A stretch of DNA of 64,000 bases from Diabrotica undecimpunctata. Lineage: Eukaryota > Arthropoda > Insecta > Coleoptera > Chrysomelidae. The position numbers and the translations under genes are program-made. The notes beneath the pieces were generated by a model. That model did not search any database and was not told where the DNA came from. It was given only the letters and a program-made list of their open reading frames with translations. Below, piece by piece: positions 35,160 through 46,321 of this stretch (position 1 is the stretch's first letter; every line of letters starts with the position of its first letter). The DNA lies in the NCBI RefSeq assembly GCF_040954645.1, contig NC_092808.1, positions 80,127,889 through 80,191,888 of the forward strand. The letters run 5' to 3'.

Positions 35160-35750
35160 CATACCACCCTTAATTTTTACCCTTTTGTCACCAATGCAGC
35201 CAACAGAGTTAGTTGCCATACTCGTTCAAAACGACTTAACCGATTTTTATCAAATTTGACATGTATATTCGGTAGGAGTGAGAATCGGTCGTATTATATT
35301 TTTTATATCTTAAGCAATTTAAATTCATAAGGGTGATCCACCCCAAACATTTTTTAATTTTTTGTACAAAATTTTGTATTTTTATATTTTTATTATCATT
35401 ATATTTATCATACATTAACTCTTACCCTTCTATCACCAAACTTCTTTTTTTAATAGCCATATTATTACCATCGAGTTAGTTGCAATATTCCTCGAAACAG
35501 CTTAACCAATTGATATACAATTTTCTAGGTAAATTCGTAGGTTCGAGAGTCGGTCGTAATATATTTTTAATATCTTTAGGTCATAAGGGTGATCCACTCA
35601 AAACATTTTTTTGTTTTTTATATTTATTTTTTTATGATGTTAAGTGACATTAAATCATACAACTCCCTAATCCCTACACTTTCATCCTTCTATCACGAAC
35701 CTCCCAATTTTTAATAGCTATAATAATTTTATCCCTAGTAACTGTAGAAA
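35160..35750. repeat. Degenerate tandem repeat, period about 245 bp
   Basis: Three successive units share, in order: tacccttctatcacc, gttagttgc(c/a)ata, aaac.(g/a)cttaacc, a gagaatcggtcgta(t/a)tatatttt-like block and ataagggtgatccac. Units start near 35170, 35415 and 35675, and the third is truncated. They lie in intron 1. Confidence 0.55.
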
Positions 35751-35959
35751 GATTTAGCTACTACCTTTCTAACAGGTTTCGATGATAAGTTGTTTGATTT
35801 AATTTTTTCATTTAGTTGAGTAAGTAGTTCTACGTATGGGTTTTTCATTAGTTTTCTGTCCTCATCTTTAGAATTTTGCGTCTTGCGAATAGTATTATAT
35901 TGAGCGATGGTGAATTTTTTAAATGCTTTAATGTTCAAATTCCTTTTAACCTCAAACAT
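35735..35959 (-). CDS. Unrecognised 74-codon ORF in intron 1
   Basis: Minus-strand open frame giving a basic peptide (MFEVKRNLNIKAFKKFTIAQ, KNPYVELLTQLNEKIKSNNL, SSKPVRKVVAKSFYSY) with a hydrophilic, helix-like composition. It has no stop or homopolymer bias, unlike its surroundings. I cannot assign it to a family. It may be a fragment of a large mobile element. Confidence 0.25.
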   Translation of the reverse strand: MFEVKRNLNIKAFKKFTIAQYNTIRKTQNSKDEDRKLMKNPYVELLTQLNEKIKSNNLSSKPVRKVVAKSFYSY

Positions 35960-36897
35960 AGACTCTGGTTTCAGTTTTATAGGATTTATCTTATATCTTG
36001 TTATTTAGCTTTTTAAGCAATGAAATATTGCATTTTTCTTTCTTTTATTGTTCTTTCAACTTTATTTTTATTCTTCTTAAAACTTAACTTTCGTAACGTT
36101 ATCTATCCATGAGATCTTTTTTCCTTCAAAGAAAAAATCCTTTGATATCTTCATATTTCAAAGGAGTTAAGTCGTTCTCTTGATTAAGCATCCATTATTT
36201 AATAGCATAATATAGGACACTATATAGGTTACATCTAGTCAGTATTTGGAACTTATATCAAATACGTGCTTCAAAGAACAGTTTTCAATACGATTTCTAT
36301 GAACTTGATTGTTTTGGTTGTGATGGAAAGTCCATATTCCGTCTTGCACCTTAATATTCTGATGATTTTTCCAAATTTTCTAAATTATCGGCTAATATCT
36401 AGATAATATTAGCATACCTTCGTAATTCTTCTAGTAAAATAAAATATTGCATTGCATTTTAAAAGATACCAAGACCCATGCTTTTGTAATATCATATCAC
36501 TACGAGACTTTTACAATATTTATTTAAGTAAGAATGCGGATCTATTTATGTCCATATTTAGGCCTTAAACGGTAATATGTAGGATCTTTAAAGCAACTTA
36601 CGATTTAATTGCTTTGAAATTCGAACAAAACAAAATTTAATCAGAATGTCTTTTGTTGAATCATCACTTTCTATATTTTATTTAGAATTGTACTGAAGTT
36701 TTATTGTTGATATTATTTTTTCTAAGATTATTATTATTCTTGCAAAACAAAAAATAGAATTCTGTCTATGTTAATGTAGCAAAGCATACTAGCTTAGATT
36801 AGCTTAGCAAAAATAAAAAAAAGTACCTAATTCGGACATTATCTTGTAATTATGGTAAAGTAAAATTTATTTTTTTTTATTTTTTTTTTATTTACAG
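35960..36897. other. Intron 1, last part: AT-rich
   Basis: No gene seen. It ends in a long T-rich tract and tttacag, the acceptor of exon 2. Confidence 0.6.
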
Positions 36898-37737
36898 GAT
36901 GCTTGCTGATGCTTTTCGTTGGACTATCTGAAAGCAGTTATGGCTTACATTTATTTCGGCTTTTAAATGGAGAAAAAATTAATGATTCTCTAGTTACTAT
37001 ATTTGTAATATCATCAAAAGTAGGTAGTATAATTGGATCACTGATGTACAGTATTTCAGCCGAAATTATTGGCAGAAGATACACCATCACTGCGATTTGC
37101 ATACCATTAGTGGTATCATCAATTATTTTTCAAATTACTTCAGAATTTGTAGTGGGCTGCACAGCAAATTTTTTCGCAGGTTTATCCATTGGTGGAATTT
37201 ATTCAGTTTTACCTGTTTATATCGGAGAAGTGGTTACAGATTGTTCCAGAGGTAGATTAATTGCTGTTTTGTGGCCGGCACATGCTCTAGGAAAATTTTT
37301 ATTAGTCTCAGGAATTTTAAATTTTATTGGAGAAAACATAGCATTGTCTTTTACGAATTACGTTTCTTCGTTTTTGGGCTTTCTTTCCGCCGTTTTATCC
37401 ATAACCGTAATAACTGAGACTCCATACTATTGCTTTAAAAACGGCAAGCAGGTGGATGGTAGAAAACGTTTTGTGGATCCAAGAAGTATACCCTTAAACC
37501 AACATTTAGAATTAAACGAAGTTCAAGATGAGATTTATGAAAATATAAATCATGTTGACAGGGAAGCTAAGCACTCCATTTTTTTAAAATATATATGGCT
37601 TAAGCCCATGTTACTAATGGTGTTACTTTATATTCTTCGGTCACTATCAGGAATTAATAGTTTTACTTTCTATAATTATATAACGAGTGCCTATTACAAT
37701 ATTAATTTGGATCTTACTGCCAAAATATTAATTATAA
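36898..37737 (+). CDS. Sugar transporter (MFS, Tret1-like), exon 2
   Basis: The main exon, residues 14-292 of a 441-residue model plus split codons at both ends. The acceptor is tttacag before 36898 and the donor is gtaagt at 37738. Visible sugar-porter motifs are EIIGRR (about 68-73, the GRR loop after TM2), GLSIGGIYSVLPVYIGEVV (about 107-125, TM4 and the YIGE motif), CSRGRL (128-133), ETPYYCFKNG (186-195, corresponding to PESPR/PxYLL) and LRSLSGINSFTFYNY (259-273, corresponding to QQ.SGIN in TM7). About seven hydrophobic segments are present. Such proteins sit in the plasma membrane and carry hexoses or trehalose by facilitated diffusion or proton symport. The substrate cannot be read from sequence. 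The central loop between TM6 and TM7 is short. No frame damage is seen. Confidence 0.88.
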
Positions 37738-38280
37738 GTAAGTATTATTTAATATAAATATAAACTATTTCAAGCAAAGTATGCATACACTTTTTCATTA
37801 AAACGTTTATCTGCAACTTATTAATTAGTAGTATAATAATGCTATTTAATTCAAAAAATATTGTATGATAATAAGGTCCCAGGTGGTATTTAAGGGATGA
37901 ATGAGGGTTAATTAACTATTTGTTACTATCTCCACCTAACACAATATTTATTGACTATATTTATCTACGTACAAATAGGTGAACGACTGTTTACATTATC
38001 AACTGGAACAGATAAACAATAACTCGGTACCCTGACCTACATGAACTTTCGACAGATTATCTATCTACATTGTCTAGTTATTACTGATTCTATTCCAATA
38101 CCGTCCTCGTATTTATATTTTTAGTTATAATAACAAATGTGAGTTTTTAATGTTACCCGATCACTATACATAGGTTCAATGTCATTTCAATTAAAAATAA
38201 TTCGTAATTGACTTATTCTTAAACTTTTTTTTATTTAAATATTCTACTTTTTGACGTAACAAGAAGAATGAATGTAATTT
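37738..38280. other. Intron 2, first part
   Basis: AT-rich, nothing recognised. Intron 2 is 7785 bp in all and holds the mariner-type, RTE-type and pogo-type remnants listed next. Confidence 0.55.
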
Positions 38281-38520
38281 ATTTAATTCAAAATACATTT
38301 TGAAAAATGTCAGAAAAGAGAAAAAAATGTTGATTTGATAAATAAACATTGTTTTTCGCTTGAATTAAATGTTCATATTGCCACCCACCTGCCTCTTGAC
38401 AGTAACTAAAACGATTGCAACAATCTTCTTGAATATTATGGATCACCTCTGGAGTTATATTACGAATTTCCAATTTACTTCTATTTTTTAAATTTCGTAA
38501 ATTTTTTAGTCAATCGGACA
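38281..38520 (-). pseudogene. Mariner-type (IS630/Tc1) transposase, C-terminal end
   Basis: The minus strand codes for MEIRNITPEVIHNIQEDCCN and RFSYCQEAGGWQYEHLIQAK. This resembles the last helix of mariner-type transposases that end in (I)TPE.L.NV..E...R...C....G..FEHL. The rest of the element is missing. A second, related C-terminus is on the + strand near 39310-39415, so two copies lie head to head about 800 bp apart. Confidence 0.6.
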
Positions 38521-38904
38521 TTCAGATCCTCCTCATTGATTGTTTAAAATGTGTTCAATTAAATGCGAAGTGAATTAGTCGCTAATTGTGTCGATTATTA
38601 AAACACTTTAGAAGTTTATTAATCATAGTTTAGTACTGACGTTTTTTCTACTAGAATGAAAAAACAATGCCACCTAAATAATGAGAACTAAAAATAACAA
38701 TAGCAAGTAGTTTAGTTGTTAAAAATTTAGTTGGCTTGAGTCAATATTAAGTCAGGTTTTTTGTATTTTTTATAAGGATTAGTATATTGCATCAAGTAAG
38801 TAAATATTGGCCGCATTAACAGAAACACAACAAGAATTATGTAAATGAAACATGCTGATCGTATACCAATAAATGGTAATGTAAACCTATATATATTCCT
38901 AATC

Positions 38905-39490
38905 ATGGCAGAGGATCCTCAAATTAGTTTAAGGCAAATTACAGCTAGTAGAAACATTTCTGGAAGGTCTGTTTTACGTGTACCAGAAAAAGAGAGCTTT
39001 CATCCGTAGAAAATTTAAAAAGTCCAGGACATCAGTGAGGACGGTTCATATCGCCGAATGCAGTTTTACGAAAAACTGCAAGATTTATGTAATCAAAATT
39101 CACGCCTTATTCGCTAAATCCTTTCTTCTAATGAAGCAACATTCTGTTTTCATTTAACAGTAAATTGGCAAAACTGTAAAAATTGGATCCTACCAACAAC
39201 ATCTCCAAATCTTACGCCACTTGATTTTTCCTATGGGGTTACTAACAATTAAAAGTTTACATTGGTAGACAAAAAAATTTAAGATTTAAAAATATAATTA
39301 TACTCTAAATCCATAATATAATTCCAGAAGTGAACCATAATGTTCAAGGAGATTATAGTTCTCGGTTCAAGTTACTGCCAAGAGGCAGGTGGGAGGCAAT
39401 TTAAACATTTAGTCAAATATCCATAATATTCATTTCTTTCTGTTTTTTATCAGCAGTAGAATGTATTTTGTATTAAACAAATTACGTATA
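38905..39490 (+). pseudogene. Mariner-type (IS630/Tc1) transposase, internally deleted
   Basis: Starts with a helix-turn-helix-like part (MAEDPQISLRQITASRNISG, then SVLRVPEKESFHP). It passes through degraded sequence with SSNEATF, where the usual D-E-A-x-F catalytic block has N for D. TSPNLTPLDFSYG follows (compare SPDL.PLDFFLWG). It ends with a copy of the C-terminus also seen at 38281-38520 (SYCQEAGGRQFKHL). The size is well below the 340 or so residues of the family, and several stops are present. Confidence 0.65.
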
Positions 39491-41219
39491 TAATTCAAAA
39501 ATTAAATATTTTTTACCACCTTATATAAATAATTATGTTAATATCTATTTTACTGAATAGAGAATTAAAAAATATCCTTTCAAATGAGCTAGAGCACACG
39601 ACTTCTATTCTTATTTGTCTTAATATGAAATATATATACAGGGTGCGACATTGGTCCAATTACTCATTTTTCGTAAGGGATATGAAAAAAATTATTTAGG
39701 TAAAAGTTGGAAAACAGATAGAACCATACTCTACAAATATTTTCAAATATACAGTGTGACCTATATTGACCTTTTTTTTTGAATAGAATACCCTGTATAT
39801 TTTACATTTTTTAAAAACTCTCGATGTTCTCGTTTTGTCCATATAAAATTTAACAGTGTTGTACAAGGTAATTTAAAAAATAATAACTTTTTTTTAATAC
39901 TGTCGTAGCAAAATTGCCACCTTGTAGAATTGTAAGGATGTAATAAAAAAATATATTCATGTTAAAAAGATTTTTAATATAGTCTACCATTTTCTAAACG
40001 TATTAACATAGCGAAATATTTAATTTTGATACACAGGGTTGGTCGAAATTTGGAATGAGTATTTTCTGAGTTTTCTTAAATGAAACACACTATATTTTAG
40101 TATTGTAATAAAATGGTGTGTTATGATACTTTATTATTTTTTAAGCACTCCCTATACCTAACTGCTTTAATTTGTACGGGTTTCGTGATTTTTTTAACCA
40201 AACATTAATTGCAACCAAAATTAAGTCGAATTTTATTAGGTTGGCCCAAAAAATATTCAATCAAAATAATTTTTTCGAAACAAGATCTGGTAATATAGAC
40301 TGCTTCTTAATTTGTTAGTATGGGATAAGACATGAAAATACTTTAGTAGTTAGGATTGTTGATTGAAAAAATATTAATAAAAACATAATATTCTACCTAG
40401 TTGGCTATGACTTTGACACTTAACTGGCTTAAAAATTTAAAATTTATATTTATTTATTTAACATTATATTTTATTAGTTCCTTTGCTTTGTTACTATAAC
40501 TAACATGAATTTTTAACGAGGAAAGTTTTTGCTCTATATTTAATATAGATTTTGTGCCAAGAAAGTATAACAAAAATGTGCTACTATTATAGAAGCCACA
40601 GTTAGAATACAGTGTTGGATATAGATAAGTTATCGACAATGAGTTTTTGATATATTTTCCTTTTTTTTATAGTATTTTTCTTTATGTTATTTTATTTAGT
40701 TCGACAATGTAACTCTCTTATTTATACATTGATGATTGAATCATGCTTTAGTTGAAACAATAGTGATAGTTTTTATACAACCGTAAGCAATTGTTGTGTG
40801 CGCGTACATTCCAGTACTATAATTCTTATATCCGGTCCTGATGCACCGCTCGGGGCAAATCGGCTACGTGATCAGCCGTTCTACCGTAAGAAATACATTG
40901 TGTATCTTACCTGCAATGCATTCTAACTGTAAATTCTACTATAGCAGCAAGATTTATCATTAACAATTCCCAGATAGACGACTACCGAGAAAAGAACATT
41001 TTTAAAGTTTACTAGAATAGTTTTAACGGACTAGATACATAAATTACGAAAAATCTGATCGAGCAAAAAATATTGTAAATAAAGAAAATGAATTAAATGT
41101 ACTCTTTAAGATCACTGAGATTTCGCATATTAGTACGAGGAAAATTGCATATGCTTATTAAATTATTGATTGTAGTGTAGGAAGAATTTTAAAAAAGAAC
41201 AAGATGTAGCCATGCCCTG
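39491..41219. other. Intron 2: AT-rich, with a dispersed acagggtg element
   Basis: From 39639 (acagggtgcgacattggtcc) to roughly 40240 the sequence looks like a dispersed repeat. It has further related blocks (acagtgtgacctatattgac near 39752, aataccctgtatattttac near 39787 and acacagggttggtcg near 40031). It is non-coding. A short GC-richer patch near 40800-40920 holds a cggct..agccg hairpin but no tRNA-like promoter boxes that I could confirm. No host exon seen. Confidence 0.4.
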
Positions 41220-42480
41220 CACAGTTTCATCACGAGCTTAATAAAAGACTAGAATTTGTAGAGGGGATCTTGTTATGTTTCCAATTAATGCCCATTTTTG
41301 CTGTCAGTAGTCTATGGTCCGTTCCACATTCTACTCCTCTTCTGACTCGCACATCTTTGATCTTTATTGCGGTATCTTGTTGTATTATTATGTGGTCTAT
41401 TATCGATTTCAGCTTTCGTGTTTCTTGCGTCCATGTATATTTATGAATATTTTTATGTGTGAAGAATCCATTGGTGATTTTAAGGTTGTTTAGTTCGCAT
41501 AATGCAATCAGACGTTCTCCGTTATCATTTTGTTCATCCTCTCCAAATCTCCCCACTACTTAATCGTTTTATTTCCTTCCAGTTCTGCCCTTAATGTCTC
41601 CTGTTATAATAAGCTCCACGTTCTTCTTAATTAGCTGATTAGCGAATTGATATTGGAGTTGTTCTGTGAAATGTTCTTTTTCTTCTGTCGGGGAATCGTC
41701 TGTTGGTGCATTACTCCGAGTATCACTATCTCTTTACCGTATATGTCCATATGCATTTTAATTGTTCTCTCGTTAATTGGTTCCCATGTTTTAACCCTGT
41801 TCTTCTACTTATTTTTGATTATTATTCCCACTCCTGCCTTTGCTCTACATTCTTTATTAACTCCGATTCAGCAGTAGATATGGTTTTCTATTGTTTCCAT
41901 TTCCTTTCTTTTTGGTTTCTATTGTTAGTAGTATGTCGATGTTGCTTTCTCTAAACTCCTTGATCACTTCCGTCGCCTTTTTGTTACATCCTTGTATATT
42001 CCATGTTGCACATATGAATGTTCTATCTTTTCTTCGATTTGTTTTCTGGTTGAGCCTTGACAAGACTGGACTTGACAAGACACATCAGAGGTGTGGATTT
42101 CCGTATTTGGCTTTTTCAGCTTGCGATTTTCGTCCTTCTTACCCTTATGTTTTTCTGTGGCTGTGGCTGTGGTTAGGTTGCTAATTGCTAACGCCACAAC
42201 TCCCATTTGGAGGACCTTTTCTTCAGCCGTCCATTCTAGATCCGACGCTCTTGGTTCTTCCGCCATCTTGACCATTGTGACTTTTCCATCCATCCCCTGC
42301 TCTCGAGACCGTTGACCGGTTGTCACCTGTACCCCAGGCAGGGACCCTCATCAGGTGCTATCAGCCGGGTCAGCTGAACTCTGGTTTTTTTTAGAGGTGT
42401 TACTCCTCTATTCCCCCTCTTTTATATGGGCTTGGGACCGGCTGCATTAGTTATAGAGCTACTCAATTCACCCCATACCA
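41220..42480 (-). pseudogene. RTE-like LINE, 5' half only (5' leader and endonuclease)
   Basis: On the minus strand the 5' leader-like part (around 42480-42330, with gggcttgggaccggctgcat on the + strand) leads into a 120-codon frame (42326-41964). The endonuclease follows: TFICATWNIQGCNKKATEVI, REFRES-like ESNIDILLTIETKKKG, then after a gap GRFGEDEQNDNGERLIALCE, NNLKITNGFFTHKNIHKYTW and IDHIIIQQDTAIKIKDVRV, ending in GTDHRLL (catalytic D-H). The piece between about 41560 and 41860 is degraded. The RT half is absent, which is unusual because LINEs are normally truncated at the 5' end. A later deletion or recombination must have removed the 3' half. Confidence 0.75.
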
Positions 42481-43615
42481 ATCCAGGCAGAGTTTAATAT
42501 AATAATAATGTTTATTTACTTCCCATTATACAATATAAAACAATGTTACAATATAGTATTTTAATATAATAGAATAACAAATTAATTATAAGTTATATAT
42601 TTTATACAAACAAATAATTGTTAGCGAATAAACAAAGAAGAAATCCCCTGATGAACCAGAGATTGTGCTCAGGGATTACACTTATTTACACTATTCAAAT
42701 ATTTGTTTTAAAGTACCATCAGGTTGATAATATCAAATATTATTACAATGTATATATTAGTTATATAATGAATTTAACTAAAAAAGATCGCTTCAAAAAT
42801 CTCTGAACTAGTCCTTATGAAATTGTCTAAATATGGATTTAATCATCTTGATTAGTTGATTTTTCTTATGTAGGTTTTATAAATCTTGGGTAAATAGTTA
42901 GGGTAATAGTAATAGTAATTACTCGGAGAGAGTTAGAATTGTCCAATCATAGTGAATAAAGCTACATATTTGTGAACATTTTATTGTATTCTGGATTTGT
43001 TCGATTAATATTATATTGACGTGTTCAAATAAATAGCCATTTTTATTTTAAGAGAAAATTATTACTATTTTTATCGCTGTTAGTTATAGCATGTTCTTAA
43101 TGGTTAGTTATATCTTTTGGACAATAATTTGTAAGAACGTGTACATCTGCACATTTCCAAAAATGTTTCTTTTGTTTTTTTTTGTTAGACAAATTATAAT
43201 GCTACTGGTAGACAAGTTGATAAAGATAAATAATAAAATATTGTTTAAGGGATACCTATATTAAAACATATTGTCAAAACGTATAATTGTCAAAAAAAAA
43301 TGTTTAATTTAATATGAGAAATAAACCTTTTTAATGCTCCCACGCTTTGAGGCGGTAATAATTTAAGCACTATATCTTGAAAGTAGACTGCATTATGGTT
43401 CTTCTTTTCCTTCTATAAAATGAAAATTTTGTTAATCTTTCTCATAAAATTTTACAATACAACTAGTATCATTATCAACCGTTTCCAGTACTTTAGCTAC
43501 GTAATGTTTAACTAACTTTTTAGAGCAGAATTTAACCAAAATAAAGTCTCCTACTACTATATGAAGACTCATTCCATCAGTTATGTCACAGAAGGGTATT
43601 TGATCGTCATCTTCA
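42481..43615. other. Intron 2: AT-rich, nothing recognised
   Basis: No family motif on either strand. The last 200 bases may be the degraded 3' end of the pogo-type element that follows on the minus strand. Confidence 0.45.
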
Positions 43616-45141
43616 CTATAAGATGAAGATTGGCGTTGACGTTTTCTTTCTATTTAGTAACTCGGACATAATATCAAGTTTCTCTGGTGTACTGGTTAAA
43701 ATTATAATTTTTCCTTTCTTACGGATTCCTCTGTCATGTAAATCTGTTCTAGCTGGCGCTTTTGGGAACGGAGCTATAGACTCTATAGATATATTGCAAG
43801 GCAAATCGGTTACAGGTGACTTGTATTCACGCTGTAGTGCAGCTAAAGACTCTGAAGTTGGATAATCAGCTTGAAAAGAAGTACCAGCCATTGTTGTCTC
43901 CGGTCGATCTGTAACATACAATTGCAGATATTCTTCTTCTGTAAAAATATTGGTGTTAACTGGCCACAAACCTGTAACCTCAAAACTTTTAACAATATTT
44001 TTTAGTGTGAATGCTTGTAATTAAGCTTTTCCTGCAATTCTTGCAACGGCATAAATGCTTATTGGATTACCAGGATTACTTAACATCCAGTCTTCTGCAG
44101 TTTTGTGGTAAAAAATATTATATGGACCAAAAACCCCTTGGTCCAAGGGCTGCATTTTATGCGATGTATGCGAATTAATTGTTAAAAAACTACACCGGAA
44201 TTTTTGGCTTTATCAATTACGTGTATTGAAATATGCGTTTCATGATTATCCATGATAATCAGTATCGGCTTTTCCTGCGTAAATTTAGTATACGGCATTA
44301 TGTGTTTCAAAAATTGCAGAAAAATCTTTGCTGTCGACCATCCTGAAGGATTTGCTGCTCCAATGCATCTATCTGGACCTCCATTTGTCATGTGGTCTTT
44401 ATAGTGTACACGAGGAAATACAAATAATGGTGGGATAGTTTGACCTGCTGCATTTATACAAGCTATCATAGTAACATTAGTTCTCCTTTCTGCGGAGGTT
44501 AGACTCTCAAGCTATTTAATAGTCTTAGGCGCTAATATTTTAGATGGTGTGTGTACTGTAAAATTTGAAGTCTCATCCAAGTTATATATACGTTCATGGT
44601 CAAATTGATACGTCTTTATAACATTAGTGTAATTATTAAAAAGTTGCTCAACATTGTTTTTATTAAAACTAGTGGCTCTAGCTAAACTTGTCGCCTCCGG
44701 TTTCCTGACAGATAACGCCGGCCATCTCCTTGTATATTCAACTAGCCATTATCGGTCTGCAATTTGCTTGTCTTGCCACGAATCTGGTATTTTTTTACCC
44801 AAGACTGTGACATAATTAAATGCCAATTTTCTAGTTCGGATTTAAGTAAGTTCCAAATGAAGATAGGCAGCTTTTTCTAGATAACTAAACAGTTACATCT
44901 CTTCTGCAACACTAAATACTTTATGAAAACAGTAGTTTGGTGGCGAAACTATGACATCATTTATACTAGTGACCAAATTATGTTGCTTCTTCATATAATT
45001 GTGTAACGTGGATTTACTTATATTCCATTTCTTCGCCACACTACGTATAGATGAATTATTCGTCAAAACTTGATGTAATGCCTCCTTCAATGACTCTTCG
45101 GGTACATGTTCCCGTTTTCTACCAAGTTTACTGCGAGGCAC
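43616..45141 (-). pseudogene. pogo/Jerky-type DDE transposase, degraded
   Basis: Begins at 45141 with a psq/CENP-B-like helix-turn-helix (GRKREHVPEESLKEALHQVL, NISKSTLHNYMKK). It continues through broken frames with a degraded DNA-binding part. The DDE core shows IYNLDETSNFTV near 44590 (first D), MIACINAAGQTIPPLFVFP, PILIIMDNHETHIS near 44270-44225 (second D) and QPLDQGVFGPYNIFYHKT near 44155-44100 (third D). A 117-codon C-terminal frame (43969-43616) follows: MWPVNTNIFTEEEYL, APFPKAPARTD, RKKGKIIILTSTPEKLDI. The layout is that of pogo-like/Jerky transposases. In-frame stops near 44512 and 44850 and several frameshifts make it inactive. It lies antisense in intron 2. Confidence 0.85.
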
Positions 45142-45422
45142 TGTAAAAAATAATTCACGTTACACACATTACTCACGTCGATAACGCTCGTGTATCTTTG
45201 GACACGTCCAGAGGTACAAGCAACGGTGTGTCCACAGGTACAAGCAGCGCAGATTTAAATTTTTAAACACCCTATTCTATTTCAGAATAAAATGCAATTA
45301 AAAATATTATGCATAAGTATTATCTAGATTATTACTCTTTCTTGTGATATCAAAAGTTTTGCGATAACTACAGCGATTGTCAAAATAAATATTGTGAATA
45401 TTGCTAATAAACTTACTTTTAT

Positions 45423-45426
<4 letters not shown>
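45142..45426. other. 5' flank of the pogo-type remnant
   Basis: Contains a short direct repeat near 45196-45246 (acacgtccagaggtacaagc and tgtccacaggtacaagcag). Otherwise AT-rich. Confidence 0.35.

Positions 45427-45485
<59 letters not shown>
45427..45485. repeat. (TA)n tract just before exon 3
   Basis: About 59 bases of TA repeat ending 37 bases upstream of the exon 3 acceptor. Confidence 0.95.
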
Positions 45486-45491
<6 letters not shown>

Positions 45492-45522
45492 CATACATAT
45501 TACTTTATCGATTATTTTTTAG

Positions 45523-45971
45523 GTGGAGCACAGCTGACGACCACATTTTTTGTTTTATTTTTAGTCGACCACTTTGGCAGAAAATTGTGTCTTATGATAT
45601 CTTTTGGGGGAATGGCGTATTGTTTAGTATTATTCTTGATACTTACTATATCTAAAACAAATTTGTATTATTTGTATTTACCAATCCTTTTTACGTTTTT
45701 CACAGCTGTAAATATAGGAATTGGTCCAATACCTTTTGTACTATTAAGTGAAATATTTCCTTTTAATACAAAAATGATTTGTGTTAGTATATGTACAATC
45801 GTATCTTTTATTTTAGAAATTATTTTACAACTTCTTGTTGAGTATAGACATACTATAGAGGATTCTTTTATAGATGTATATGTCGCCTTAATTGTCTCAG
45901 CCCTATCTGTGATAATTGTTAAATATTTTTATTTTGAAACCAAAAACAAACGCCTTTGTATTTTAAATTAA
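45523..45971 (+). CDS. Sugar transporter (MFS, Tret1-like), exon 3 (last)
   Basis: Residues 294-441 and the stop codon. The acceptor is gattattttttag before 45523. The first bases gt complete the codon started by the A that ends exon 2 (AGT, Ser293). Motifs are FLVDHFGRK (305-313, the GRK loop after TM8), NIGIGPIPFVLLSEIFPF (356-373, TM10 and the GPIPF..SEIFP signature) and YFETKNKRL (429-437, the PETK-like end). Four or five hydrophobic segments complete the 12-TM fold. It is clearly paralogous to the exons at 3382 and 7828, sharing about a third to two fifths of residues by eye. Possible AATAAA-like ends follow within 100 bases (aatacataaattgataat). No frame damage. Confidence 0.85.
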
Positions 45972-46094
45972 GTTAAAATAATAACTTATAATATTTATTT
46001 ATTTATATGTAATACATAAATTGATAATAATCTAGTGTTTAAATATTTGATGTACCTATGTAAACGTTAAAAATTATTATTTAGTCTGACAGCT

Positions 46095-46321
46095 GGATAC
46101 CGTTTTGTATGCAGGTGCAACAATTCGCCGCGCATGCGCGGACGCTTAGTTGCTACAGCGCCAGCGGCTGTCGGATGACAACAAATGCGTAGTCCGCTAT
46201 GCAAGTGGAGTTACGGAATTCGTTAAGACTTCTCTTTTAAATTGAATAAATTGTAACTGGGCGCCATGCAGATTTGCCCCACGGCCCACACCTAAAATGG
46301 ACTACAACTCCAAACCTACTA
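46095..46321. other. Local GC-rich patch downstream of the transporter
   Basis: About 220 bases near 50 % GC in otherwise AT-rich DNA, with ccgcgcatgcgcgg at about 46128-46141 (near-palindromic) and several CpG dinucleotides. No coding frame or RNA gene recognised. It could be a promoter-like island or a GC-rich mobile element. Confidence 0.35.

Noticed and set aside
40790..40930. Possible tRNA-derived SINE head (GC-richer patch with hairpin)
   Set aside because: No A-box and B-box with correct spacing and no cloverleaf could be drawn.
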